A DNA stretch of 15,846 bases from Candidatus Gerdarchaeota archaeon. GTDB taxonomy: Archaea; Asgardarchaeota; Heimdallarchaeia; JABLTI01. Within the stretch, counting starts at the first letter, position 1, and each line of letters starts with the position of its first letter. Shown in pieces: positions 1-6,034 of this stretch. A program made the translations under genes and the position numbers. Where the stretch lies: contig JAEORM010000315.1 in assembly GCA_016840905.1 (NCBI GenBank), forward strand, positions 1 through 15,846, read 5' to 3'. Under the pieces are notes generated by a model. The model was not told where the DNA came from. It saw only the letters and a program-made list of their open reading frames with translations, and did not search any database.

Positions 1-320
1 ATGTTTATTATTCTAATCGTTTAATCTTCATTTTAATATCCTTTCGGTAATTCAGAGTTGTTATATTATTCCAAGCAATTATTTTTCTAATTATTTTTCT
101 AATTATTTTTTTATTATTTATTTTTTTAATGACGAAAAAAACGCTTTTTTTCCTTATTTCTGCTTAAAAAAAGTCTTTTTCTTATCATTTTGTTTGATTT
201 GTTCAAAATATTTGCGGATAATTTTACCAGATATATTGTAAATATTTTTCACATTGCTCTTATATACAAACTGTTTAGTTTTATTTGTATACTAATTATT
301 ATATTGCCGAGGATTAAATA
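1..320. other. AT-rich intergenic leader with a 12-bp tandem repeat
   Basis: No gene is visible on either strand. Positions 77-112 hold three tandem copies of a 12-base unit, AATTATTTTTCT, the third with its final CT changed to TT. Further down are two A-tract blocks, AAAAAAACGC at 135-144 and a run of seven A followed by GTCTTTTT at 166-180. The same two blocks recur in the same order upstream of the solute-binding protein gene (5839-5848 and 5860-5873). The rest is low-complexity A/T sequence leading into the GTPase promoter. Confidence 0.6.
259..291 (+). promoter_or_regulatory. Putative TATA promoter of the GTPase gene with flanking dyad
   Basis: TTATATAC at 260-267 lies about 55 bases before the ATG and fits an archaeal TATA box; initiation would be near 290, giving a leader of about 30 nt. 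An 8-bp inverted repeat, TATACAAA (263-270) and TTTGTATA (284-291), overlaps the box. The 19 bases at 263-281 match 5921-5939 upstream of the solute-binding protein gene at 16 positions. Transcription start is inferred. Confidence 0.45.
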
Positions 321-1007
321 ATGAATATTGCTGAGCTCCTTAGATTGGGTAAAATATCCCGCTTGCTTAAAATAACTGTTTTGGGAACTTCAGGCAGCGG
401 TAAAACTACTTTTCTTAAAACCCTCTTTGGTGATTCTTTTATCACATCTGACGTAAAACGCATGGATTATCTTGAAAATAAAGCTAATTTGACCTATACC
501 CCAATTGATGTTCAAGAATCTACTACCACTGTGAGTATGAATCAATTAGGAGCAATGGTTATTTTCACTAAAAGTAACCAATTTGAAATTTTGGAAATTA
601 ATGATGGTGTTGACAGTGTTCTCTCGAGAGATGACATTGACTTCTTCATGACCTTTTCAATTTTCGATACAGCAGGACAAGAACGATTTGATTTCATGGC
701 TGATATCTGTTTACGTGGTTCTGATGCAATCATTTTACTTGCTGATGGTACAAATGTTGCATCTGTAGAATATCTATTGTATTATATTGAGAAAGTCAAA
801 AATGAAGAAGAACGAAGCGGTAAAGAAATACCTGTGATTGTTTTTATGAATAAAAAAGATTTATCGAAAAAAGGTATTTATCTTGGTGCTGATTTTGCTC
901 GTACTGCAATTCAAAATGAATATGAAGTATTTGAAACTTCAATTAAAGATAAAGAATCATTCTTCCTCCCTCTTCGTATATTAGTCGATAAAATAAATTC
1001 AAGTTAA
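321..1007 (+). CDS. Small Ras-superfamily GTPase (COG2229/SRPRB-like)
   Basis: Predicted GTP-binding switch protein of 228 residues. All five G motifs are visible: P-loop GTSGSGKT at residues 22-29, a switch I region with STTTV at 67-71, G3 DTAGQ at 116-120, G4 NKKD at 177-180 and a G5-like ETSIK at 205-209. The STTTVSMNQLG stretch and the GQERFDFM context resemble the prokaryotic COG2229 GTPases as much as eukaryotic Rab or Arf. About 40 residues separate the switch I threonines from G3, more than in Ras. There is no signal peptide and no C-terminal cysteine for prenylation, so it is presumably cytosolic. GAGGA at 309-313 is a fitting ribosome binding site for the ATG at 321. The gene stands alone and converges on the next gene. 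Partners and effectors cannot be read from the sequence. Many diverse small GTPases are typical of Asgard archaea; the GTPase assignment itself is secure. Confidence 0.9.
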   Translation: MNIAELLRLGKISRLLKITVLGTSGSGKTTFLKTLFGDSFITSDVKRMDYLENKANLTYTPIDVQESTTTVSMNQLGAMVIFTKSNQFEILEINDGVDSVLSRDDIDFFMTFSIFDTAGQERFDFMADICLRGSDAIILLADGTNVASVEYLLYYIEKVKNEEERSGKEIPVIVFMNKKDLSKKGIYLGADFARTAIQNEYEVFETSIKDKESFFLPLRILVDKINSS

Positions 1008-1054
1008 ACTTGTTTTTATTTTCTTCAAACTTTTCATATACTAAAAAATGAGAT

Positions 1055-1094
1055 AAAAAAGGCTACACTATTTGTGCAGCCACTAAACTTTTTT
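1055..1094. terminator. Shared bidirectional hairpin terminator
   Basis: GGCTACAC (1061-1068) and GTGCAGCC (1074-1081) form an 8-bp stem around a 5-base loop. The one imperfect pair becomes a G-U wobble on the minus strand, where the hairpin is followed directly by six T (complement of 1055-1060). On the plus strand T-rich sequence follows at 1089-1094. It lies between the convergent ends of the GTPase gene and the helix-turn-helix gene and can serve both. Confidence 0.6.
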
Positions 1095-1103
1095 CCATTA
1101 CTT

Positions 1104-1550
1104 CTACCAGAAGAATCTTGGCATAAGTAATACTGCTTCTATAGAGTATGGAAGAGTTGTAATATAGTGATAGTTAAAGCTACTGATTTGAGTTGTTGGA
1201 TAGCTAAATGCTTGTCTCTTTTGCTTCTCGATTTCAGAAAGCGCATAAAAAGTATATTTCATATTTAAAAGGTTCTTGCGTTTAACAATGTCCCCTCTTG
1301 TTTGTAGATCTCGAAGTGCTGAAAAGAACAAATAGTTACTCAAACCTTTTACCCGCTTTCCTACTGCAATTCTTATTTCTGATGATCTCATCAATCTACA
1401 GCTTACAAATAAGGTATCAAGTATAAGTTCTTGGACTCTAATTGTTTTTTTACTTCTCTTTCTTCCTCTTGTTCCTTTTTTCTTTTCAACAGAGAGCCTA
1501 ATCCTTGCTTCTCTATCTTTTATTGAACTATTCAATAATTCAGCGATCAT
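1104..1550 (-). CDS. Basic winged-helix-like putative DNA-binding protein
   Basis: Protein of 148 residues from the ATG at 1550, which is preceded by an AAGGT ribosome binding site. An upstream in-frame GTG at 1562 would add four residues but has no spaced site. The N-terminal third is strongly basic and carries a GTRGRKRSKK stretch resembling an AT-hook. The middle, from VQELILDTLF through IRIAVGKRV and LFFSALRDLQTRGDIVKRK, has the helix-helix-helix plus charged wing pattern of winged-helix domains, followed by a YTFYALS strand. These features suggest a nucleic-acid-binding regulator; no family could be named. The C-terminal 30 residues are hydrophobic and aromatic without a clear membrane helix. 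A 14-bp palindrome at 1663-1676, about 110 bases upstream, could be an operator, but this is inference. Confidence 0.6.
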   Translation of the reverse strand: MIAELLNSSIKDREARIRLSVEKKKGTRGRKRSKKTIRVQELILDTLFVSCRLMRSSEIRIAVGKRVKGLSNYLFFSALRDLQTRGDIVKRKNLLNMKYTFYALSEIEKQKRQAFSYPTTQISSFNYHYITTLPYSIEAVLLMPRFFW

Positions 1551-1963
1551 TTTTACCTTCACAGCCTATATTCTTTTAGACAATTTTTTTAATATTGTTT
1601 GAGTTTTGCAGTGATTATATGTCCTTTATAAGGCTTTCGGTTCAACTTCCCCGTGAGTTGCTCAATGTTAACATTGTAGGTTAATAAAGCTTATGCGATA
1701 TATTATTTAATACTTTTGTATTCATAATGATGTTAATGAAAATTATTGGACAATACCTACACACAATTGACTCAATACTAAATGTTAGGATGGTGAATCT
1801 ATAAAAAAAGGTATTTCTTTATTAAATGAATTTTTTAGCAATGAAAATTATCTAAAAATAAAATATTATCATTATTTTATGAAAAATAAGATTATCAAGT
1901 ACTTACTTAAATATAATATGGTTTAAATCACATATAGAAATATGATGTAATAAGTAAAATGAG
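1551..1963. other. Intergenic region between divergent genes, with palindrome and promoters
   Basis: About 410 bases without a convincing gene. The minus-strand promoter of the helix-turn-helix gene may be the CTTATAAAGG element (complement of about 1623-1632). The plus-strand promoter of the membrane protein may be TTAAATATAA at 1908-1917. A perfect 14-bp palindrome CAATGTTAACATTG sits at 1663-1676, next to a slightly more GC-rich patch (1631-1680). The patch could be a small RNA or a regulator site; no tRNA fold and no clear C/D or H/ACA boxes were found. Confidence 0.5.
1663..1676. repeat. Perfect 14-bp palindrome, possible operator
   Basis: CAATGTTAACATTG equals its own reverse complement over all 14 bases. 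It lies upstream of the minus-strand gene for a basic helix-turn-helix-like protein. A dimeric regulator site is the simplest reading, but no second copy was noticed in the window. Confidence 0.5.
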
Positions 1964-2437
1964 ATGAACAACTTGAAAATGAAAGATTTCTTTATTAGTT
2001 TACTAATTATTTCAATTGCTACACTTATTTTCTCCCTTCCTATTGATACTCGTGACCTTTTACTTCCAACCCTATTATTTTCTGGAGTTCTTGGAGGAAT
2101 TTATATTGGTTACAAAAGAAAAAGACCTTTAGTATCATGTTTCTATGATGGATTTGTTATCGGGATTCCTGCTGGTATCCTTCAAGCAGCAATTGTAGTT
2201 CCTATCTATCTCTTCTTCCACGCATTGCTTTATGAATTAACTTCTCCCGTTCAATTTATTTTACTAACATCTTTAGCTTGTATGATGTTGGGTGGATTTG
2301 TAGGAGCTCCTTTTGGAGGATTACTTATGGGATTATTCTATAGATATTTAAAAATCGATCGAGGTGAAGGAGAACTTTATGAAACCTACCTTGATGATAA
2401 AACTAAGAAATCGGGAAAGAATAATTTAGATGATTGA
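1964..2437 (+). CDS. Small polytopic membrane protein, unknown function
   Basis: Protein of 157 residues with about four membrane helices: roughly residues 9-27, 34-50, 62-88 and 97-126. Glycine- and alanine-rich stretches such as GVLGGIYIGY and GGFVGAPFGGLLMG alternate with helices, a pattern seen in small DUF-type archaeal membrane proteins, but no named family was recognised. A short basic loop GYKRKRP lies between helices 2 and 3, and the C-terminal 30 residues are charged and hydrophilic, probably cytoplasmic. The ATG at 1964 lies about 47 bases after a TATA-like element and has only a weak ribosome binding site, so it may be translated from a short leader. It precedes a radical SAM gene on the same strand by about 120 bases, so the two may be co-transcribed. 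Confidence 0.7.
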   Translation: MNNLKMKDFFISLLIISIATLIFSLPIDTRDLLLPTLLFSGVLGGIYIGYKRKRPLVSCFYDGFVIGIPAGILQAAIVVPIYLFFHALLYELTSPVQFILLTSLACMMLGGFVGAPFGGLLMGLFYRYLKIDRGEGELYETYLDDKTKKSGKNNLDD

Positions 2438-2525
2438 TTCTTTTTTATTTGGAAGTTTAGAAGTATTAATTAATAACTCTAGATTACAACAAACTACACC
2501 TAACTTGAATGGTTAAATGATTACC

Positions 2526-2544
2526 AGGTGGGAAATCAATTACG
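2526..2544 (+). promoter_or_regulatory. Possible ribosome binding site for a non-canonical upstream start
   Basis: AGGTGG at 2526-2531 matches the archaeal anti-Shine-Dalgarno and lies 7-10 bases before ATT (2539) and ACG (2542). Both are in frame with the radical SAM gene and would restore its first beta strand. It is too far from the TTG at 2560 (28 bases) to serve that codon. Confidence 0.4.
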
Positions 2545-2559
2545 AATTATTTTGTTATA

Positions 2560-3639
2560 TTGACTAGGGCTTGTAATTTAAAATGTCGGTATTGTGGTGA
2601 AGATGTTGCTTTTGAGCAACCACCTGTTGATATCGCCTACCCTTTATCTGATTTAAAATCCTTTCTTGAAAAAGATCATTCAGAAATTACCATCCAATTT
2701 TATGGGGGAGAACCATTACTAAGAATTCCTTTAATGGAACAAATTATTGACTCATTACCAGCAGTTAAGCATTGGTCTGTACAAACAAATGCCACCACAT
2801 TGCAAAAAATGAAGCCGCAATATTTAGGTAAATTATCTACTATTTTGACTTCTATAGATGGTCGAAAATATACTACTGATTATAATCGGGGTGATGGAAT
2901 TTATGATCTTGTCATCCAAAATTGCATCAAAATTCGTGAGAATGGTTTCACCGGTGATTTGGTCGCTCGTATGGCTACTTCAGAAATTGCTGATATTTAT
3001 GAAGAAGTCATTCATTTAGCTTCACTAGAATCACCCAAGTTTGATCATATACATTGGCAATTAGATAGTCAATGGGATGATGACCCACACGCACGTTGGA
3101 CTGATTTCAACGATTGGGTGGATCATTCCTATAATCCTGGAATAACTAAGTTAGTCAAATGGTGGCTTGCTGAAATGAAAGAAGGACGATTTGTTGGAAT
3201 AGTTCCTTTTATTCCGGTAATGAAATCCATTTTATTTAACATACCATCAAAAATCCGTTGTGGTGCTGGTAATGATTCATTTGCCATAAATCCAGATGGG
3301 TCAATTTCTGTTTGTCCGATTTCCCCAGAGTTTGATTTTTCTATTGTAGGTCATATACGCACAAGCACTCCTGAATCAATAAAGAATTCATTACAGGTGG
3401 GTCCTCCATGTCCAAGTTGTTCTGATTTTTCCCTCTGTGGAGGAAGATGCTTATTTATTAACAAAACAAAATTATGGGGAGAAGAACAATATGCAAAAGT
3501 TTGTGGAACTGTTAAACATTTAATTTCTGAATTACAATCAATTAAACAGGATGTTTTAACCTTGATTGAACAAGGTCTCATTAATAAAAAGGAGTTTGAT
3601 TATCCAAACTATAACAATGGATGTGAAATCATCCCTTAA
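2560..3639 (+). CDS. Radical SAM/SPASM enzyme, AF1577-like (putative peptide-modifying)
   Basis: Radical SAM protein binding a 4Fe-4S cluster through the CNLKCRYC motif (CxxxCxxC) and S-adenosylmethionine near FYGGEPLL. The C-terminal part carries a SPASM-like cysteine set: RCGAGN, SVCPIS, CPSCSDFSLCGGRC and a late VCG, expected to bind auxiliary clusters. The overall pattern recalls the archaeal AF1577 family of putative peptide-modifying enzymes; the substrate is unknown. The given start is the TTG at 2560, the first conventional start in frame. It leaves only a few residues before the cluster motif and cuts the first beta strand. The frame stays open upstream to a TGA at 2518, and the extra codons read NYFVIL directly before TRACNLKC, as expected for the family. 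An ATT (2539) or ACG (2542) start behind AGGTGG at 2526-2531, or a sequencing frameshift, is possible. The 3' end overlaps cofD by 4 bases. Confidence 0.85.
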   Translation: MTRACNLKCRYCGEDVAFEQPPVDIAYPLSDLKSFLEKDHSEITIQFYGGEPLLRIPLMEQIIDSLPAVKHWSVQTNATTLQKMKPQYLGKLSTILTSIDGRKYTTDYNRGDGIYDLVIQNCIKIRENGFTGDLVARMATSEIADIYEEVIHLASLESPKFDHIHWQLDSQWDDDPHARWTDFNDWVDHSYNPGITKLVKWWLAEMKEGRFVGIVPFIPVMKSILFNIPSKIRCGAGNDSFAINPDGSISVCPISPEFDFSIVGHIRTSTPESIKNSLQVGPPCPSCSDFSLCGGRCLFINKTKLWGEEQYAKVCGTVKHLISELQSIKQDVLTLIEQGLINKKEFDYPNYNNGCEIIP

Positions 3640-4577
3640 TTGATTCTGTTCAAAATGATTTTTGCTAAATCTTTTCTTTCACTCTCTGTATTTAGTGAGA
3701 TATTAGCTTCAATAACTTCAATACCTAATTCTTCTATCGATTGCTTTAATTTGTTATCAGACTTTGAAATAATTATGATATCAAGGAATTCTTTGTATAA
3801 TGAAGCAATTCCTAAAGAAGTAGGTTCGATTTTCAATTCTTTCATTAATTGTGCTGCTGGTCCACTAAATGCTTTACCATTACTTAGCGGAGAAATAGCT
3901 ATTATTTTTGCATCTGTTCTTCTAAGTGCTTTTTTTAGTTGCCTCATAGCTAGCATTGGACTAATGCTTGTAATTGGATTGCTAGGACCAATAATAATAG
4001 CTTGCGAATTGTTTATTGCACTAATTACTTCGCTGCTTGGTTTTGCTTTTTTATATCCTAAATAAACTACTTCTTTTATAGAGGGGTTTTCATGATATTT
4101 TACAGTATACTCTTGAAAAGTTAAATATTCATTATTCTCCGTAATCATTGTTGTTCTAATTGCATTATTTGACATTGGTAATATGTTTGCTTTGATTTTT
4201 AATTTTGACTTAAGGATTTTCACTATCTCTGTAAGAGAAAAACCTTGGGATAGCAAGTTATTTCGAGTTAAATGCAAAGCCAAATCTTTATCCCCAAGCT
4301 TAAACCAAGTTTCCTCTTCCAAGTTTGATAATTGTTGTAATGTTGAAAAAGTTTCATTTTTAACTCCCCAAAATTTATCCAAATCTAATTGCTCACTAAA
4401 AAGATACAATAGAGTATCTATATCAGGAGATACAAGAATGCCAAAAAATTCATCGTCATCTCCAGTATTTCCTATAATAGTCAGCTCTTCATCTGAAAGT
4501 AATTCTCTAAAACCTAAGAGAAGTTTTGGTGTGCCGGTGCCACCTGAAAGGAAAGTTATTTTCATGTTATTGGCCAT
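3636..4577 (-). CDS. cofD: 2-phospho-L-lactate transferase (F420 biosynthesis)
   Basis: CofD moves the lactyl phosphate (or related) moiety from its guanylyl-activated donor onto the deazaflavin FO, giving F420-0. Family blocks are easy to read: SGGTGTPKLLLG at residues 11-22, NTGDDDEFFG with VSPDIDTLLY, WGVKNETF, GDKDLALHL, an IRTTM block, IIIGPSNPITSISPML and the C-terminal SGPAAQLMKEL. The protein is 313 residues from the ATG at 4577, which has GTGAT as ribosome binding site; an ATG at 4565 (MKITFLSGG) is an equally good family-style start, and a TTG at 4592 is less likely. Length fits known archaeal CofD (about 310). In the usual PMSDD-like block it reads PMSNN, a small deviation. No other F420 gene is adjacent. 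It is divergent from the DUF2085-like gene and converges on the radical SAM gene with a 4-base overlap. Confidence 0.95.
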   Translation of the reverse strand: MANNMKITFLSGGTGTPKLLLGFRELLSDEELTIIGNTGDDDEFFGILVSPDIDTLLYLFSEQLDLDKFWGVKNETFSTLQQLSNLEEETWFKLGDKDLALHLTRNNLLSQGFSLTEIVKILKSKLKIKANILPMSNNAIRTTMITENNEYLTFQEYTVKYHENPSIKEVVYLGYKKAKPSSEVISAINNSQAIIIGPSNPITSISPMLAMRQLKKALRRTDAKIIAISPLSNGKAFSGPAAQLMKELKIEPTSLGIASLYKEFLDIIIISKSDNKLKQSIEELGIEVIEANISLNTESERKDLAKIILNRIN

Positions 4578-4641
4578 TCTAATCACAAGCAATATTCTAA
4601 ATAATTACCACATATAAAATAATTTCAATTGTTAATAATTA

Positions 4642-4651
4642 CTTATATAAG
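4642..4651. promoter_or_regulatory. Palindromic TATA element, possible bidirectional promoter
   Basis: CTTATATAAG is a perfect 10-bp palindrome in the 117-base gap between cofD (minus) and the DUF2085-like gene (plus). It sits 44 bases before the plus start and 65 bases before the cofD start, so one TATA sequence could serve transcription both ways. Confidence 0.4.
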
Positions 4652-4694
4652 ACATTGGTATGGTAATAAAATAATATTCAAAATGGTGTAATTC

Positions 4695-5444
4695 TTGGAA
4701 AAAAACAACGAAGAAATTATTGAGAAACAAAAAACTCAAAAAAATAACCAAAATGAAACTGCTTCTCTACAAACCTTTGAAAATAACAGTGTAACCAAGA
4801 AAGCTAATCGCAAAAGATCAAAGGATAAAGGTCTTTTTGCACGTGTTTTTTCCATTATCTTCAGTAAAACAGCATTACAATTATTTTTTTCTCATCATCC
4901 ATTTTGTGAAATTTTTGATAACCATGTTTTTAAAATAGGGAAACTTCGACTTTGTAGAGGTTGTACTCTAAGTTATCCTGTTGCTTATGGTTTACCAATT
5001 ATGTATCTTTTATGGGGTTCTTATCGTGACTTTCTACATTTCGCACCTTTATGGATTTCAAACCTTTGGTGGTTCACAATTTATTCTACGATTTTAGCTT
5101 TTGGTACACGTTATTTTGGTAAGAAAAATTTGTTTATCAATGATCTATCAAAATTAACTAGAGGTGCTCTTGCTGGATTTCTTTTTACAGTAATGATTTC
5201 AGAGATTTGGTATCTAAAAATAATTGCTGCTGTGGGATTGTTTGCTGGTATGGCTTATCTTAGTCTAAAACGAGGAAAAGAAATGCAACACACGTGCGAT
5301 CAATGTGAGTATGGGGCAGATTATAATAATTGTCCAGGTTGGAGGGATTTAGCAGAGATCTTTCCTATGGTGAGCTCTAGCACTTCAGTAGAAAAGCAAA
5401 CTGATCATCAAGAAAAAAATGACACTCAATTGGATAATCAATAA
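4695..5444 (+). CDS. DUF2085-like membrane protein
   Basis: Membrane protein of 249 residues. A hydrophilic, lysine-rich N-terminus (about residues 1-50) precedes a conserved-looking block with H67, H68 and C71, followed by LCRGC (C87, C90). This His/Cys pattern before the first helices resembles DUF2085, a family of small membrane proteins of unknown function. About four hydrophobic segments follow: YPVAYGLPIMYLLW, WISNLWWFTIYSTILAFG, GALAGFLFTVMISEIWY and IIAAVGLFAGMAYLSL. A CDQC pair plus a later cysteine (NNCPGW) then sits in the cytoplasmic tail, suggesting a metal site. The start is TTG at 4695, with GGTG at 4685-4688 as ribosome binding site; no in-frame ATG occurs until deep in the membrane part. 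Function is unknown. It ends 2 bases from the convergent next gene. Confidence 0.75.
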   Translation: MEKNNEEIIEKQKTQKNNQNETASLQTFENNSVTKKANRKRSKDKGLFARVFSIIFSKTALQLFFSHHPFCEIFDNHVFKIGKLRLCRGCTLSYPVAYGLPIMYLLWGSYRDFLHFAPLWISNLWWFTIYSTILAFGTRYFGKKNLFINDLSKLTRGALAGFLFTVMISEIWYLKIIAAVGLFAGMAYLSLKRGKEMQHTCDQCEYGADYNNCPGWRDLAEIFPMVSSSTSVEKQTDHQEKNDTQLDNQ

Positions 5445-5446
5445 CG

Positions 5447-5692
5447 TTATTGTGTGGTTCTAGAATTAAGCGCCCATTCTAATAATTCTCTTCTTTTTAA
5501 CTCTTTAGAATAAACCTCTTCAAGCAGAAATGATTTTTGATTTTCTTTAGTAAAATTTTCTAGAAGCTCATTTTTATCTCTAATGGACCAAAATTCTCCA
5601 CGTAATTGATCATTGCTCATATTACGAGCTTTTCGTGTATGTTTTCGTTTAAAGCAAATGAAAGAAAGCTTTCTATCAATACCAATCATCAT
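5447..5692 (-). CDS. Small basic hypothetical protein
   Basis: Protein of 81 residues with no recognised family. It is rich in Lys, Arg and Glu; the N-terminus has a basic CFKRKHTRKAR stretch and the C-terminal half is likely helical (ELLENFTKENQKSFLLEEV). AAAGGA about 7 bases upstream of the ATG pair at 5692/5689 on the minus strand is a good ribosome binding site and the main reason to accept it. It converges tail to tail with the DUF2085-like gene (2 bases apart). No signal peptide or membrane segment is seen. It could be a small nucleic-acid-binding protein, but that rests on charge alone. Confidence 0.5.
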   Translation of the reverse strand: MMIGIDRKLSFICFKRKHTRKARNMSNDQLRGEFWSIRDKNELLENFTKENQKSFLLEEVYSKELKRRELLEWALNSRTTQ

Positions 5693-5871
5693 TATGAATC
5701 CTTTTCTATTTGATTAAATGTTATTCACTATGAATTAAATTAATTTCCTCCTAGCATAGATCTATCATAGACTGTTATATCAAAAGTGAAAATATGAAAA
5801 AAATTTAAAAAGATATAAACTATATGATTAAATACTTCAAAAAAACGCCACTTTTTAAGAAAAAAAGTCTT

Positions 5872-5894
5872 TTAATTCTTTAAAAAAGAATTAA
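5872..5894. repeat. 9-bp inverted repeat with 5-base spacer
   Basis: TTAATTCTT (5872-5880) and AAGAATTAA (5886-5894) are exact reverse complements around TAAAA. It lies just upstream of the putative promoter of the solute-binding protein gene, a suitable place for an activator or repressor site. Confidence 0.5.
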
Positions 5895-5920
5895 CTCGAT
5901 GACAAAAACTTTTTTAAATG

Positions 5921-5939
5921 TATGTAAACTATTTAGTTT
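5921..5939 (+). promoter_or_regulatory. Putative promoter block shared with the GTPase gene
   Basis: TATGTAAACTATTTAGTTT matches 263-281 upstream of the GTPase gene at 16 of 19 positions. The TATGTAAAC part can act as TATA box; initiation about 25 bases on would place the two dyads at the very start of the transcript. Confidence 0.4.
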
Positions 5940-5943
5940 AGCA

Positions 5944-5986
5944 TCTAAACCTATTAGGTTTAGAGCTTTGATTCATACTGAATCAA
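5944..5986. promoter_or_regulatory. Two tandem perfect dyads (possible operators or 5' UTR hairpins)
   Basis: TCTAAACCT-ATT-AGGTTTAGA (5944-5964) is a perfect 9-3-9 dyad, and TTGATTCA-TAC-TGAATCAA (5968-5986) a perfect 8-3-8 dyad. Only three bases separate them and their centres are 23 bases apart, about two helical turns. They could bind dimeric regulators on one DNA face or fold as consecutive RNA hairpins in the leader of the solute-binding protein mRNA. Confidence 0.55.
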
Positions 5987-6022
5987 TACAAACCAAAATT
6001 TATAGGTTGAACCGAAATTTTT

Positions 6023-6032
6023 GGTGATCACC
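6023..6032 (+). promoter_or_regulatory. Palindromic ribosome binding site
   Basis: GGTGATCACC is a perfect 10-bp palindrome two bases before the ATG at 6035. Its GGTGATC half is a strong match to the 3' end of archaeal 16S rRNA. The other half could pair with it in the mRNA or between two mRNAs. Confidence 0.65.
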
Positions 6033-6034
6033 TA

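Larger units (their letters stand above)
5693..6034. other. Dyad-rich leader upstream of the solute-binding protein gene
   Basis: A 342-base gap without a gene. It contains, in order, the A-tract block AAAAAAACGC (5839-5848) and a seven-A/GTCTTTT block (5860-5873), both also present at 135-180; a 9-5-9 inverted repeat (5872-5894); a promoter-like block (5921-5939) similar to that of the GTPase; two close perfect dyads (5944-5964 and 5968-5986); and a palindromic ribosome binding site (6023-6032). This is much more structure than in the other gaps of the window and suggests regulated, possibly strong expression of the downstream gene. Confidence 0.6.

Noticed and set aside
77..112. Three 12-base tandem units as a possible CRISPR or origin repeat
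   Set aside because: Units are contiguous without spacers, pure A/T-rich and only three; simple-sequence slippage explains them. No CRISPR array was seen anywhere in the window.
1727..1804. 25-codon plus-strand frame beginning with two ATG codons in the 1551-1963 gap
   Set aside because: No ribosome binding site, no recognisable composition and expected by chance in such AT-rich sequence.
2517..2568. ATG at 2517 as start of the radical SAM gene
   Set aside because: It is in another frame and reaches a TAG after 16 codons (2565-2567); it would work only with a one-base indel.
3640..4617. Plus-strand open frames of 141 and 144 codons opposite cofD
   Set aside because: cofD is certain on the minus strand from its family motifs; these are antisense shadows with no recognisable domain.
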